The notes under the pieces are model-generated. The model was not told the origin of the DNA, searched no databases, and was given only the letters and a program-made list of their open reading frames with translations. Shown one piece after another: positions 27,473 through 36,809 of a stretch of 64,000 nt of DNA (its first letter is position 1; each line of letters opens with the position of its first letter). Location of the stretch: the NCBI GenBank assembly GCA_943912755.1, contig CALTWF010000002.1, positions 86,146 through 150,145 of the forward strand, given 5' to 3'. The translations under genes and the position numbers were made by a program. Source of the stretch: an uncultured Pseudomonas sp. (GTDB lineage Bacteria > Pseudomonadota > Gammaproteobacteria > Pseudomonadales > Pseudomonadaceae).

Positions 27473-30079
27473 ATGCACGAAACCTATCAGCCCCGCGAAA
27501 TCGAAGCCGCCGCCCAGTCCTACTGGGACGAGCACAAGTCGTTTGAAGTCAGTGAACAGCCAGGCAAGGACACCTACTACTGCCTGTCGATGTTCCCGTA
27601 CCCGAGCGGCAAGCTACACATGGGCCACGTGCGCAACTACACCATCGGCGACGTGATTGCCCGCTACCAGCGCATGCTGGGCAAGAACGTCCTGCAGCCG
27701 ATGGGCTGGGACGCCTTCGGCATGCCGGCGGAAAACGCCGCGATGAAGAACAACGTCGCGCCCGCCAAGTGGACCTACGAAAACATCGCCTACATGAAAG
27801 CCCAGCTGAAGAGCCTGGGCCTGGCGATCGACTGGTCGCGCGAGGTCACCACCTGCAAGCCGGACTACTACCGCTGGGAGCAGTGGCTGTTCACCCGCCT
27901 GTTCGAGAAAGGCGTGATCTACCGCAAGAACGGCACCGTGAACTGGGACCCGGCCGACCAGACCGTGCTGGCCAACGAGCAGGTCATCGACGGCCGCGGC
28001 TGGCGCTCGGGCGCGCTGATCGAGAAGCGCGAAATCCCGATGTACTACTTCAAGATCACCGACTACGCCGACGAGCTGCTGGAAAGCCTCGACGAGCTGC
28101 CGGGCTGGCCCGAGCAGGTCAAGACCATGCAGCGCAACTGGATCGGCAAGTCCCGCGGCATGGAAGTGCAGTTCCCCTACGACGAGGCCAGCATCGGCCA
28201 GTCCGGCGCACTCAAAGTCTTCACCACCCGTCCCGACACCCTGATGGGCGCCACCTACGTCGCGGTTGCCGCCGAGCACCCGCTGGCCACCCTGGCAGCC
28301 CAGGGCAACCCGGCGCTGCAAGCCTTCATCGACGAGTGCAAGAGCGGCAGCGTCGCCGAAGCCGACATTGCCACCCAGGAAAAGAAAGGCGTCGCCACTT
28401 CCCTGATGGTCCGTCACCCGCTGACCGGTGAAAAACTGCCGGTATGGGTCGCCAACTACGTGCTGATGCACTACGGCGATGGCGCAGTAATGGCAGTTCC
28501 GGCCCACGACGAGCGTGACTTCGAGTTCGCCAGCAAGTACCAATTGCCGATCAAGGCCGTGGTGCGCACCAGCGCCGGCGACAGCGTCGGCAGCGAGTGG
28601 CAGGCCGCCTACGGCGAGCACGGCCAGCTGATCAACTCCGGCGAGTTCGACGGCCTGGACTTCGCCGGCGCGTTCGATGCCATCGAAGCCGCCCTGATCA
28701 AGAAAGAGCTGGGCAAATCCCGCACCCAGTTCCGCCTGCGCGACTGGGGCATCAGCCGCCAGCGCTACTGGGGCTGCCCGATCCCGATCATCCACTGCCC
28801 GTCCTGCGGCGACGTACCGGTGCCGGAAGACCAGCTGCCGGTCACCCTGCCGGAGAACGTGGTACCGGACGGCGCCGGCTCGCCACTGGCGCGGATGCCC
28901 GAGTTCTACGAGTGCACCTGCCCGAAATGCGGCACCGCGGCCAAACGCGAAACCGACACCATGGACACCTTCGTCGAGTCGTCCTGGTACTTCGCCCGCT
29001 ACGCTTCGCCGAACTACGACAAGGGCCTGGTCGACCCGAAAGCCGCCAACCACTGGCTGCCGGTCGACCAGTACATCGGCGGTATCGAACACGCGATCCT
29101 GCACCTGCTGTACGCGCGCTTCTTCCACAAGCTGATGCGTGACGAAGGCCTGGTCAGCTCCAACGAGCCATTCAAGAACCTGCTGACCCAGGGCATGGTC
29201 GTCGCCGAAACCTACTACCGCGTCGCCAGCAACGGCGGCAAGGACTGGTTCAACCCGGCCGATGTCGAAATCGAGCGCGATGCCAAGGCCAAGATCATCG
29301 GCGCCCGCCTGAAGACCGACGGCCTGCCGGTGGAAATCGGCGGCACCGAGAAGATGTCCAAGTCGAAGAACAACGGCGTCGACCCGCAGGCGATGATCGA
29401 CGCCTACGGCGCCGACACCTGCCGCCTGTTCATGATGTTCGCCTCGCCGCCCGACATGAGCCTGGAATGGTCCGATTCCGGCGTCGAGGGTGCCAGCCGC
29501 TTCCTCCGTCGTGTCTGGCGCCTGGCCCAGGCCCACGTGGCCCAGGGCGTGCCGGCCAAGGCCGACTTCGCCACACTGGACGACGCACAGAAAGCCGTGC
29601 GCCGCGCGACCCACTCGGCAATCCGCCAGGCCAGCATCGATGTCGGCCAGCACCACAAGTTCAACACCGCCATCGCCCAGGTGATGACCCTGATGAACGT
29701 GCTGGAAAAAGCCTCGCAAGCCACCGAACTGGACCGCGCGCTGATCCAGGAAGGCCTGGAGGCCGTGACCCTGATTCTGGCGCCGATCACCCCGCACATC
29801 AGCCACGGCCTGTGGCAGAGCCTGGGTCACCAGGGCGCAGCGATCGACGCCGGCTGGCCGAGCGTGGACGAAAGCGCGCTGGTCCAGGACAGCATCCAGC
29901 TGGTCATCCAGGTCAACGGCAAGCTGCGCGGCCAGATCGAAATGCCGGCCGGCGCCAGCCGCGAAGAAGTCGAAGCCGCCGCCCGCAACAACGAGAACGT
30001 GCTGCGCTTCACTGAAGGCCTGAGCATCCGCAAGGTCATCGTGGTTCCCGGCAAGCTGGTCAACATCGTCGCCAACTGA
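27473..30079 (+). CDS. leuS: Leucyl-tRNA synthetase
   Basis: An 868-residue class I synthetase. The HIGH-type motif is MFPYPSGKLHMGHVRNYT near residue 40-57, the CP1 editing domain spans about 220-415 (TTRPDTLMG, with AVPAHDERDFEF), and KMSKSKNNGVDPQ is the KMSKS loop. Zinc-type cysteines appear in CPSCGD and CPKCGT. A promoter-like TTGGGG - TATGCT sits at about 27366-27391. It heads leuS-lptE-holA. Confidence 0.98.
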   Translation: MHETYQPREIEAAAQSYWDEHKSFEVSEQPGKDTYYCLSMFPYPSGKLHMGHVRNYTIGDVIARYQRMLGKNVLQPMGWDAFGMPAENAAMKNNVAPAKWTYENIAYMKAQLKSLGLAIDWSREVTTCKPDYYRWEQWLFTRLFEKGVIYRKNGTVNWDPADQTVLANEQVIDGRGWRSGALIEKREIPMYYFKITDYADELLESLDELPGWPEQVKTMQRNWIGKSRGMEVQFPYDEASIGQSGALKVFTTRPDTLMGATYVAVAAEHPLATLAAQGNPALQAFIDECKSGSVAEADIATQEKKGVATSLMVRHPLTGEKLPVWVANYVLMHYGDGAVMAVPAHDERDFEFASKYQLPIKAVVRTSAGDSVGSEWQAAYGEHGQLINSGEFDGLDFAGAFDAIEAALIKKELGKSRTQFRLRDWGISRQRYWGCPIPIIHCPSCGDVPVPEDQLPVTLPENVVPDGAGSPLARMPEFYECTCPKCGTAAKRETDTMDTFVESSWYFARYASPNYDKGLVDPKAANHWLPVDQYIGGIEHAILHLLYARFFHKLMRDEGLVSSNEPFKNLLTQGMVVAETYYRVASNGGKDWFNPADVEIERDAKAKIIGARLKTDGLPVEIGGTEKMSKSKNNGVDPQAMIDAYGADTCRLFMMFASPPDMSLEWSDSGVEGASRFLRRVWRLAQAHVAQGVPAKADFATLDDAQKAVRRATHSAIRQASIDVGQHHKFNTAIAQVMTLMNVLEKASQATELDRALIQEGLEAVTLILAPITPHISHGLWQSLGHQGAAIDAGWPSVDESALVQDSIQLVIQVNGKLRGQIEMPAGASREEVEAAARNNENVLRFTEGLSIRKVIVVPGKLVNIVAN

Positions 30080-30086
30080 CAGGAAT

Positions 30087-30106
30087 GGGCGCCCTTACGG
30101 GCGCCC
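30087..30106 (+). terminator. Intercistronic hairpin between leuS and lptE
   Basis: GGGCGCCC twice (30087-30094 and 30099-30106), self-complementary and 4 bases apart, 7 bases past the leuS stop. There is no T-run, so it is more likely a partial terminator or an mRNA stabiliser than a full stop. Confidence 0.45.
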
Positions 30107-30145
30107 GCACAGACAAGTCCCACAAGGTTTCCAGGGAGCAACAAG

Positions 30146-30751
30146 ATGATCAAACGCAATCTGCTGGTGATGGGCCTGGCCGTAATGCTCAGCGCCTGCG
30201 GTTTCCACCTGCGCGGTACCGGCACCAACGAGCTGGCGATCAAGGAACTTGACCTGAGCGCCCGCAATGCCTACGGCGACACCGTCAACGATCTGCGCAG
30301 CCTGCTGGTCAGCAGCGGCGTCAACGTCCACAGCGGTGCACCGTACAAGCTGGTCCTGACCAACGAAGCCGAAAGCCAGCGTGCCGCCAGCTATGCCGGC
30401 TCCGCCCGTTCGGTGGAATACGAACTGAGCACCCAGCTGTCCTATGACATCCAGGGTCGCAACAACACCCCGCTGATCAGCGACAAGCTGGAAGTGCAGA
30501 AGGTCTACGTGCATGACGGCAACAACATTACCGGTTCGGGCCAGGAAGCCGATCAGATCCGCAAGGAAATGCGTCGTGACCTGGTGCAGAAGATGGTCCT
30601 GCGCCTGCAACTGCTGACTCCGGTGCAACTGGACGAACTGCAAGCCAAGGCCGACGAGCGCGCCAAGGCAGAAGCCGCGGCTCTGGAAGCGGCACAACGC
30701 GCCCAGGATGCCCAGCCCCAGCAATCGCCGCTGGAAATCCCGGCCAACTGA
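30146..30751 (+). CDS. lptE: LPS-assembly lipoprotein LptE
   Basis: A 201-residue outer-membrane lipoprotein with the lipobox VMLSAC at about residue 19, followed by GFHLRGTG, the classical LptE (RlpB) start. It plugs LptD and helps insert lipopolysaccharide into the outer membrane. The C-terminal 35 residues are rich in Ala, Glu and Gln. AGGGAGC precedes the ATG by about 7 bases. Confidence 0.95.
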   Translation: MIKRNLLVMGLAVMLSACGFHLRGTGTNELAIKELDLSARNAYGDTVNDLRSLLVSSGVNVHSGAPYKLVLTNEAESQRAASYAGSARSVEYELSTQLSYDIQGRNNTPLISDKLEVQKVYVHDGNNITGSGQEADQIRKEMRRDLVQKMVLRLQLLTPVQLDELQAKADERAKAEAAALEAAQRAQDAQPQQSPLEIPAN

Positions 30752-30758
30752 GACCGGA

Positions 30759-30786
30759 CGGGGCGCTCAGGCGCCCCGACTTCTTT
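30759..30786 (+). terminator. Terminator-like hairpin abutting the holA start
   Basis: CGGGGCGC (30759-30766) pairs with GCGCCCCG (30771-30778), followed by ACTTCTTT and, immediately, the holA ATG at 30787. It may attenuate transcription or translation of holA. Confidence 0.5.
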
Positions 30787-31824
30787 ATGAAACTCGCTCC
30801 CGCCCAACTCAACAAACACCTGCAAGGCACCCTCGCCCCGGTCTACGTGGTCAGCGGCGACGATCCGCTGTTGTGTCAGGAAGCCGCCGACGCCATTCGC
30901 CTGGCCGCGCGCCAGCAGGGTTTCGACGAGCGACAGGTGTTCAGTGCCGACGCCAACTTCGACTGGGGCACCCTGCTCCAGGCCGGCGCCAGCCTTTCGC
31001 TGTTCGCCCAGAAGCGCGTGCTGGAGTTGCGCCTGCCGTCCGGCAAACCCGGTGACAAGGGCGCTGCGGCGCTGATCGAGTACTGCTCGCGTCCCGCCGA
31101 CGACACCCTGTTGCTGATCAGCCTGCCCAAGCTCGACGGCAGCGCGCAGAAAACCAAGTGGGGCAAGGCGCTGGTGGAAGGCCCGCTGGTTCAGTTCATC
31201 CAGATCTGGCCAGTGGACACCCAGCAATTGCCGCAGTGGATCAACCAGCGCCTGGCCCAGGCCGGGCTGGCTGCGCAACGCGACGCGGTGGAACTGATCG
31301 CCGCCCGGGTCGAAGGCAACCTGCTGGCAGCCGCCCAGGAAATCGAGAAGCTCAAGCTGCTCGCCGATGGCAACACCATCACCGTGGAAACCGTGCAATC
31401 GGCGGTCGCCGACAGTGCGCGCTTCGATGTCTTCGGCCTGGTCGACGCGATTCTCAACGGCGAAGCGGCCCATGCCTTACGCATGCTCGAAGGGTTGCGT
31501 GGCGAAGGGGTCGAACCGCCGGTGATTCTCTGGGCCCTGGCCCGCGAGTTGCGGGTGCTGGCTGGCCTGTCCCAGCAATTCAGCCAGGGTGTGCCGCTGG
31601 ACAAAGCCTTCAGCCAGGCCAAGCCACCAGTATGGGACAAGCGGCGCCCGCTGATGAGCAAGGCTCTGCAACGCCATTCGGCACAACGCTGGGGCCAGCT
31701 GTTGCACGACGCCCAGCGCATCGATGCGCAGATCAAGGGCCAGGCCCAGGGTTCGCCGTGGACCAGCCTGAGCCGCCTGTCGCTGTTGATGGCCGGGCAA
31801 CGCCTGGCCCTGCCGGCCGAATAG
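30787..31824 (+). CDS. holA: DNA polymerase III delta subunit HolA
   Basis: A 345-residue clamp-loader subunit. It opens with KLAPAQLNKHLQGTLAPVYV and VSGDDPLL, the AAA-like domain of delta, followed by the KLDGSAQKTKWGKAL helix region and a C-terminal collar domain (QAQGSPWTSLSRLSLLMAGQ). Delta opens the beta clamp. The start has no Shine-Dalgarno sequence: the eight bases before it are the tail of a GC hairpin. Confidence 0.95.
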   Translation: MKLAPAQLNKHLQGTLAPVYVVSGDDPLLCQEAADAIRLAARQQGFDERQVFSADANFDWGTLLQAGASLSLFAQKRVLELRLPSGKPGDKGAAALIEYCSRPADDTLLLISLPKLDGSAQKTKWGKALVEGPLVQFIQIWPVDTQQLPQWINQRLAQAGLAAQRDAVELIAARVEGNLLAAAQEIEKLKLLADGNTITVETVQSAVADSARFDVFGLVDAILNGEAAHALRMLEGLRGEGVEPPVILWALARELRVLAGLSQQFSQGVPLDKAFSQAKPPVWDKRRPLMSKALQRHSAQRWGQLLHDAQRIDAQIKGQAQGSPWTSLSRLSLLMAGQRLALPAE

Positions 31825-31898
31825 GGGATCGACGGTCTTGCAGTGGGCGTTCGCCAGTCCTATAGTGCGCGCGAATCCACCCAGGCAGGATCCCCGCC

Positions 31899-32063
31899 AT
31901 GAGCAAGAAACCGGCAAAATCCCGGCACAACAAGGCCAAGTCCATCATCGCCCAGCCACTGTTCCGCAGCCGCCAGGAACGACCGGACAAGGGCAAAGGC
32001 AGCTACCGCCGCGAAGCCTTCCAATCGAGAGATTGGGAGGCTTCTTCCGTTATGGCGGCATGA
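31899..32063 (+). CDS. arfA: Alternative ribosome-rescue factor ArfA
   Basis: A 54-residue basic protein (starts MSKKPAKSRHNKAKSII; AGGA eight bases before the ATG). The core AQPLFRSRQ, then KGKGSYRRE and RDWEAS, is the ArfA signature: ArfA enters stalled ribosomes and recruits RF2 when tmRNA fails. Codons 39-48 form a 12-bp stem (32015-32026 with 32031-32042, GAGA loop) followed by a T-rich stretch. In E. coli such a hairpin makes arfA mRNA stop-less, so the protein is made only when trans-translation is failing. The same control is likely here. Confidence 0.9.
   Translation: MSKKPAKSRHNKAKSIIAQPLFRSRQERPDKGKGSYRREAFQSRDWEASSVMAA
32015..32051 (+). terminator. Hairpin inside arfA (terminator or RNase III site)
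   Basis: AGCCTTCCAATC pairs with GATTGGGAGGCT (one T-G wobble) around a GAGA loop, followed by TCTTCCGTT. It lies before the arfA stop codon, so terminated or cleaved messages lack a stop. Confidence 0.8.
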
Positions 32064-32124
32064 AAGCAGGAAAAGCGCAGGCATGATATGGTCGTCACCT
32101 GACCCGTAATACCTGGATTAGTGC

Positions 32125-33435
32125 ATGCCTTTCCGCCTTCCCCGCCGTCGGCAATTCCGCCAGTTGAGCGCTGCTTCCAGCCTCGTCCTGCTCGTCGCCT
32201 GTGCCGAACACCCCACCGCTGCCGATGCCCTGCCCATCGCCCCGGTACAGCCCGCTCCCGCCGTTACCCAGGCCAATCCGGCCGCCGATATCGAAATCCT
32301 GCCGCAGCAGACCTTCGCCCAATGGCAGGCCAGCTTCCGCCAGCAGGCGCTGCAGGCCGGTGTCCCGGCAAACCTGTTCGACCGCGTTTTCGCCGGCATC
32401 ACCCCGGATATGGACGTGATCAAGGCCGACCGCAGCCAACCCGAATTCACCCGCCCGGTCTGGGAGTACCTCGATGGCGCCCTGTCGCCGGTGCGCGTGC
32501 GCAATGGCAAGGCGCTGCTGGCGCAGAACAGCGAGCTGCTGTGGCGCATCGAGCAGCGTTATGGCGTCGAACGGGACGTGCTGGTTTCGGTGTGGGGCAT
32601 GGAGAGCAACTTCGGTCAGTTCCAGGGCAGCAAGTCGGTGATCCGCTCGCTGGCGACCCTGGCCTACGAAGGCCGCCGTCCGGTGTTCGCCCAGGAGCAA
32701 TTGCTGGCCGCGCTGAAGATCCTGCAGAACGGCGACATCACCCCTGAAGCCATGCGCGGATCCTGGGCCGGGGCCATGGGCCAGACACAGTTCATCCCCA
32801 CCACCTACAACACCCACGCCGTGGACTTCGACGGCGACGGCCGTCGCGATATCTGGAACAGCTCCGCCGACGCCCTCGCCTCCACCGCCCACTACCTGCA
32901 AAGCTCGGGCTGGAAGCGCGGAGAGCCCTGGGGCTTCGAAGTAACGGTACCGCAAGGCTTCGACTACTGGATCGCCGATGGCAGCCTGCGCAAGCCGGTC
33001 TCGGAATGGCTGCGCCTCGGCGTGCAGTTGCCGCCGGGCAGCCGTGTCCCTGCCGGTAGCGAGCAGTTGTCCGCCGCCCTGCTGCTGCCCGCCGGCTACC
33101 GCGGCCCGGCGTTCCTGGTACTGGACAACTTCCGCGCCATTCTCAAGTACAACAATTCGTCGTCCTATGCCCTGGCCGTCAGCCTGCTGAGCGAACGCTT
33201 CGAGGGCTCGGGCTTTATCCGCGGCGCCTGGCCGAAGGATGACCTGCCGCTGAGCCGCAGCGAGCGGATCGAACTGCAGGAATTGCTCAATGCCAGCGGG
33301 CATGAGGCGGGGAATGCCGACGGCATTATCGGCGCCAATACCCGCAAGGCCATTCGCACCGCCCAGCAGCAACGTGGTTGGCCGGCGGATGGGTATCCGA
33401 CGCATCGTTTGCTGGATAGCCTGCGCAGCCGTTGA
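32125..33435 (+). CDS. Lytic murein transglycosylase, MltB family with PG-binding domain
   Basis: A 436-residue lipoprotein (lipobox LLVAC at about residue 26-30). The SLT_2-type catalytic domain holds WGMESNFGQFQGS with the catalytic Glu near residue 169, AMGQTQFIPTTYNTHAVDFD and GDGRRDIWNSSADALAS. A C-terminal peptidoglycan-binding domain 1 (RIELQELLNASG, DGIIGANTRKAIRTAQQQ) follows. It cleaves the MurNAc-GlcNAc bond to leave anhydro ends. A second MltB homolog lies at 37808-38818 without the binding domain. Confidence 0.93.
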   Translation: MPFRLPRRRQFRQLSAASSLVLLVACAEHPTAADALPIAPVQPAPAVTQANPAADIEILPQQTFAQWQASFRQQALQAGVPANLFDRVFAGITPDMDVIKADRSQPEFTRPVWEYLDGALSPVRVRNGKALLAQNSELLWRIEQRYGVERDVLVSVWGMESNFGQFQGSKSVIRSLATLAYEGRRPVFAQEQLLAALKILQNGDITPEAMRGSWAGAMGQTQFIPTTYNTHAVDFDGDGRRDIWNSSADALASTAHYLQSSGWKRGEPWGFEVTVPQGFDYWIADGSLRKPVSEWLRLGVQLPPGSRVPAGSEQLSAALLLPAGYRGPAFLVLDNFRAILKYNNSSSYALAVSLLSERFEGSGFIRGAWPKDDLPLSRSERIELQELLNASGHEAGNADGIIGANTRKAIRTAQQQRGWPADGYPTHRLLDSLRSR

Positions 33436-33453
33436 GTCAACGCAAAGCTCAAT

Positions 33454-33490
33454 AAAAAGCCCCCGACCTTCACAGGTACGGGGGCTTTTT
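33454..33490. terminator. Bidirectional intrinsic terminator
   Basis: AAAAAGCCCCCG-ACCT and AGGT-ACGGGGGCTTTTT form a long symmetrical stem with A-run and T-run on the two sides, between the convergent transglycosylase and lipA genes. It can act in both directions. Confidence 0.95.
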
Positions 33491-33503
33491 CATGGGCCGG
33501 CGA

Positions 33504-34502
33504 TCAGAGCTTGATCTTGGCCTCATGCGCCTGCTGGTCGGCGTGGTACGAGGAACGCACCAACGGCCCGGAGGCAACGTTCTTGAAGCCCATCTTGTAG
33601 CCTTCCTCGGCGAACCAGGCGAAGGTGTCCGGATGGACAAAACGCTGTACCGGCAGGTGACTGCGCGACGGCTGCAGGTACTGGCCGAGGGTGAGCATGT
33701 CGATGTTGTGCTCGCGCATGCGGTGCATCACTTCGATCACTTCATCGTCGGTTTCGCCCAGGCCCAGCATCAGGCCGGACTTGGTCGGTACATGCGGCAC
33801 CAGTTCCTTGAACTTCTCCAGCAGGGTCAACGACCACTGGTAGTCCGAACCCGGACGCGCTGCCTTGTACAGGCGCGGTACGGTTTCCAGGTTGTGGTTG
33901 AACACATCCGGCGGCTCCTGGGCAGTAATGGCCAGGGCCACATCCATGCGCCCGCGGTAGTCCGGCACCAGGGTTTCCAGCTGGACGCCCGGGGACAGCG
34001 CACGGATTTCGCGGATGCAGTCGGCGAAGTGCTGGGCACCGCCGTCACGCAGGTCGTCGCGGTCCACCGAGGTGATGACCACGTACTTCAGGCGCAGGTC
34101 GGCGATGGCGACCGCCAGGTTCTTCGGCTCATCGACATCCAGGGGTTTCGGACGGCCATGGCCAACGTCGCAGAACGGGCAGCGACGGGTGCAGATGTCG
34201 CCCATGATCATGAAGGTCGCGGTACCGCCGGAGAAGCACTCGCCCAGGTTCGGGCAGGAGGCTTCTTCGCAGACGCTGTGCAGCTTGTGCTTGCGCAGCA
34301 GTTGCTTGATCCGGTCGACTTCCGGGGAAACCGGAATGCGCACGCGGATCCAGTCCGGTTTCTTCGGCAATTCTTCGGTGGGGATGATCTTTACCGGGAT
34401 ACGCGCGACCTTTTCGGCGCCACGCAGCTTCACACCGGCTTCAACCTTCGGCCGTGGGGCCGGGGTGGCGGTACTTGGCACCGCCTCTTGCACAATAGTC
34501 AT
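33504..34502 (-). CDS. lipA: Lipoyl synthase LipA
   Basis: A 332-residue radical-SAM enzyme that inserts two sulfurs into octanoyl groups. The auxiliary cluster motif is CEEASCPNLGEC and the radical-SAM motif is CTRRCPFC; a C-terminal RSSYHAD carries the conserved Arg-Ser-Ser. The N-terminal 40 residues are variable. It follows lipB on the minus strand by 2 bases and completes lipoate synthesis with it. Confidence 0.98.
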   Translation of the reverse strand: MTIVQEAVPSTATPAPRPKVEAGVKLRGAEKVARIPVKIIPTEELPKKPDWIRVRIPVSPEVDRIKQLLRKHKLHSVCEEASCPNLGECFSGGTATFMIMGDICTRRCPFCDVGHGRPKPLDVDEPKNLAVAIADLRLKYVVITSVDRDDLRDGGAQHFADCIREIRALSPGVQLETLVPDYRGRMDVALAITAQEPPDVFNHNLETVPRLYKAARPGSDYQWSLTLLEKFKELVPHVPTKSGLMLGLGETDDEVIEVMHRMREHNIDMLTLGQYLQPSRSHLPVQRFVHPDTFAWFAEEGYKMGFKNVASGPLVRSSYHADQQAHEAKIKL

Positions 34503-34504
34503 AT

Positions 34505-35152
34505 TCAGTCGATTCCGCCCGCAAGGGTCGTCTGCTCAGCATAATCGAGGTGCTTGACCAGCTGTCCGCGCAGCCTTGCCCTGACCTCGGAGAGTTCGAT
34601 TGGCCCGGCCTGGTCACGCAGCTGGGTCATGGCCAGCCCCGCATACCCGCAGGGGTTGATTCGGCGAAAAGGCGCAAGGTCCATGTCCACATTCAGGGCC
34701 AGGCCATGAAAGGAACAGCCATTGCGAATCCGCAGGCCGAGGGAGGCGATCTTCGCTCCATCGACATAGACACCCGGCGCATCGGGCTTGGCCGCCGCCG
34801 CCACGCCATAACTGGCGAGCAGCTCGATCAGGCAATGCTCCATGCGCGTGACCAGGTCGCGCACGCCGAAACCCAGGCGGCGCACGTCCAGAAGCAGGTA
34901 GGCGACCAACTGGCCAGGGCCATGGTAGGTCACCTGGCCGCCGCGATCGGTCTGCACCACCGGAATATCCCCCGGCACCAGCAGGTGCTCGGCCTTGCCG
35001 GCCTGGCCCTGGGTAAATACCGGCGGATGCTCCACCAGCCAGATTTCGTCGCCATCGCCAGGCTTGCGCTCGGCGGTGAAGCGGCGCATCGCCTCGAGAA
35101 CCGGTTCGTAAGGCAGCAGCCCAAGGTCGCGAAAGCCGAGAACCGAGGACAT
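34505..35152 (-). CDS. lipB: Octanoyl-ACP:protein transferase LipB
   Basis: I start this at ATG 35152 (MSSVLGFRDL), overlapping the DUF493 stop by one base (TGATG), giving 215 residues. It moves octanoate from acyl carrier protein to the lipoyl domains of 2-oxoacid dehydrogenases. RGGQVTYHGPGQLVAYLLLD is the family motif, with the catalytic Lys in GAKIASLGLRI and the catalytic Cys in INPCGYAGLAMTQ. Confidence 0.96.
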   Translation of the reverse strand: MSSVLGFRDLGLLPYEPVLEAMRRFTAERKPGDGDEIWLVEHPPVFTQGQAGKAEHLLVPGDIPVVQTDRGGQVTYHGPGQLVAYLLLDVRRLGFGVRDLVTRMEHCLIELLASYGVAAAAKPDAPGVYVDGAKIASLGLRIRNGCSFHGLALNVDMDLAPFRRINPCGYAGLAMTQLRDQAGPIELSEVRARLRGQLVKHLDYAEQTTLAGGID

Positions 35153-35427
35153 CAGATCACCAATTTCACGATACCCGTCGCGCGGAGGGCGCTGTTGATA
35201 TTGTGCAACTGGTCTTCGCCGGTGGCGATGATATGCAGTTGTACAGTTGTGTACTTGCCTTCCTTGCTCTGGCGCTCGGCCAGCGTGCTCAGGTCGACCT
35301 TGGCATATTTGCTCAGGATCTCGATGACGGTGTCCTTGAAGCCGACGACGGTATCGCCAATTACCTTGATAGGATAATCCGCGCAAGGGAATTCAATTTT
35401 TGGCGGTTTGACATCAGTTTGAGTCAT
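35152..35427 (-). CDS. DUF493 (YbeD) family protein
   Basis: A 91-residue protein of the YbeD family: EFPCADYPIKVIGDTV then YTTVQLHIIATGEDQLHNI, with a ferredoxin-like fold resembling allosteric domains. It is routinely found between dacA and lipB in gammaproteobacteria. No direct function is known. It overlaps the lipB start, suggesting translational coupling. Confidence 0.9.
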   Translation of the reverse strand: MTQTDVKPPKIEFPCADYPIKVIGDTVVGFKDTVIEILSKYAKVDLSTLAERQSKEGKYTTVQLHIIATGEDQLHNINSALRATGIVKLVI

Positions 35428-35501
35428 GGCAGTAACGGCCTCGTAAGCCGTGGCAGCAACAACGCCCCTGCTGGATGGCAGGGGCGTGGCAGGTCACGAT
35501 A

Positions 35502-36662
35502 TCAGTTGAACAAACCGTAGAAGAACAGGCGGATGCTGTCCCACACACGACGGAAGAAACCACCTTCCTCGACCGCGTCCAGCGCGATCAGGTCAGCGCT
35601 GTGAACCACGTTGTCATCCAGTTTGACTTCGACTTTACCGATCACGTCACCTTTGGCAATCGGCGCCATCAGTTGCGGGTTCATGGTCATGCTGGCAGCC
35701 AGTTTCTTCAATTGGCCTTTAGGCAAAGTCATGGTCAGGTCGTCTTTCAAACCGGCCTTGACCTGGCTGGTGGTGCCTTTCCACACCGGCGCCTGGGCCA
35801 GCTCGGTGCCCTTCTGGTAGAAGGTCTGGGTTTCGAAGAAACGGAAACCGTAGGTCAGCAGTTTCTGGGTTTCGGCGGCGCGGGACTGCTCGCTGTTGGT
35901 ACCGAAGACCACGGCGATCAGGCGCATGCCGTCACGCACGGCGGAAGACACCATGCAGTAGCCGGCTTCCTCGGTGTGGCCGGTTTTCAGACCGTCGACG
36001 GTCTTGTCACGCCACAGCAGCAGGTTGCGGTTCGGCTGCTTGATGTTGTTCCAGAAGAACTCCTTCTGCGAGTAGATCGCGTAGTGCGCCGGGTCTTCGT
36101 GGATGATCGCGCGGGCCAGCAGGGCCATGTCGTGCGCCGAGGAGTAGTGCTCGGGGTTCGGCAGGCCGGTCGGGTTCATGAAGTGGCTGTTGCTCATGCC
36201 CAGGTCGCCGGCGGTCTTGTTCATCATGTCGGCGAAGGCGTCTTCGCTGCCGGCGATATGCTCGGAGATGGCGACGCTGGCGTCGTTGCCGGACTGGATG
36301 ATGATGCCGTGCAGCAGGTCGCTGACGCTGACCTGGGTGCCGACCTTGATGAACATCCGCGAACCGCCGGTGCGCCAGGCGTTTTCACTGACGGTCACCG
36401 GATCGTTCTCGCCGATCTGGCCGCGACGGATCTCCAGGGTGGCGATGTAAGCGGTCATCAGCTTGGTCAGGCTTGCCGGCGGCAGGCGCTGGTCGCCATT
36501 GTTCTCGACCAGGATGTTGCCGCTGGAGGCTTCCATGAGCACGTAGGACTTGGCTGCCAGTTGCGGCGGCGACGGCATCATCTGCTCGGCGGCGAAGGCG
36601 GCCGGGGCGATCAGCAGCGGAACAAGCAGGCAAAGGCGTTTGGCAAAGGTGGTGATGTTCAT
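35502..36662 (-). CDS. dacA: D-alanyl-D-alanine carboxypeptidase (PBP5 type)
   Basis: A 386-residue low-molecular-weight penicillin-binding protein with a signal peptide (ends AAFA). The three active-site motifs are visible: SLTK in PPASLTKLMTAYI, SGN in IIQSGNDASVA, and KTG in GLKTGHTEEAG. The C-terminal domain (about 275-360) and a closing amphipathic helix (RRVWDSIRLFFYGLFN) attach it to the inner membrane. It removes the terminal D-Ala of peptidoglycan side chains and so limits cross-linking. Confidence 0.96.
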   Translation of the reverse strand: MNITTFAKRLCLLVPLLIAPAAFAAEQMMPSPPQLAAKSYVLMEASSGNILVENNGDQRLPPASLTKLMTAYIATLEIRRGQIGENDPVTVSENAWRTGGSRMFIKVGTQVSVSDLLHGIIIQSGNDASVAISEHIAGSEDAFADMMNKTAGDLGMSNSHFMNPTGLPNPEHYSSAHDMALLARAIIHEDPAHYAIYSQKEFFWNNIKQPNRNLLLWRDKTVDGLKTGHTEEAGYCMVSSAVRDGMRLIAVVFGTNSEQSRAAETQKLLTYGFRFFETQTFYQKGTELAQAPVWKGTTSQVKAGLKDDLTMTLPKGQLKKLAASMTMNPQLMAPIAKGDVIGKVEVKLDDNVVHSADLIALDAVEEGGFFRRVWDSIRLFFYGLFN

Positions 36663-36809
36663 CCGTCTCTCGAAATCGCTAATGGGCTTATGCCCCGGAG
36701 GGGCAAAACGTTAAAAAGGGCTGCGGCAAAGGGTCGCGCCCTGGGGCAAAACCGCCATTGTACATGGCTGCCTGCCCCCGCTACATGACAAACCGACCAG
36801 TCCCCCCGG

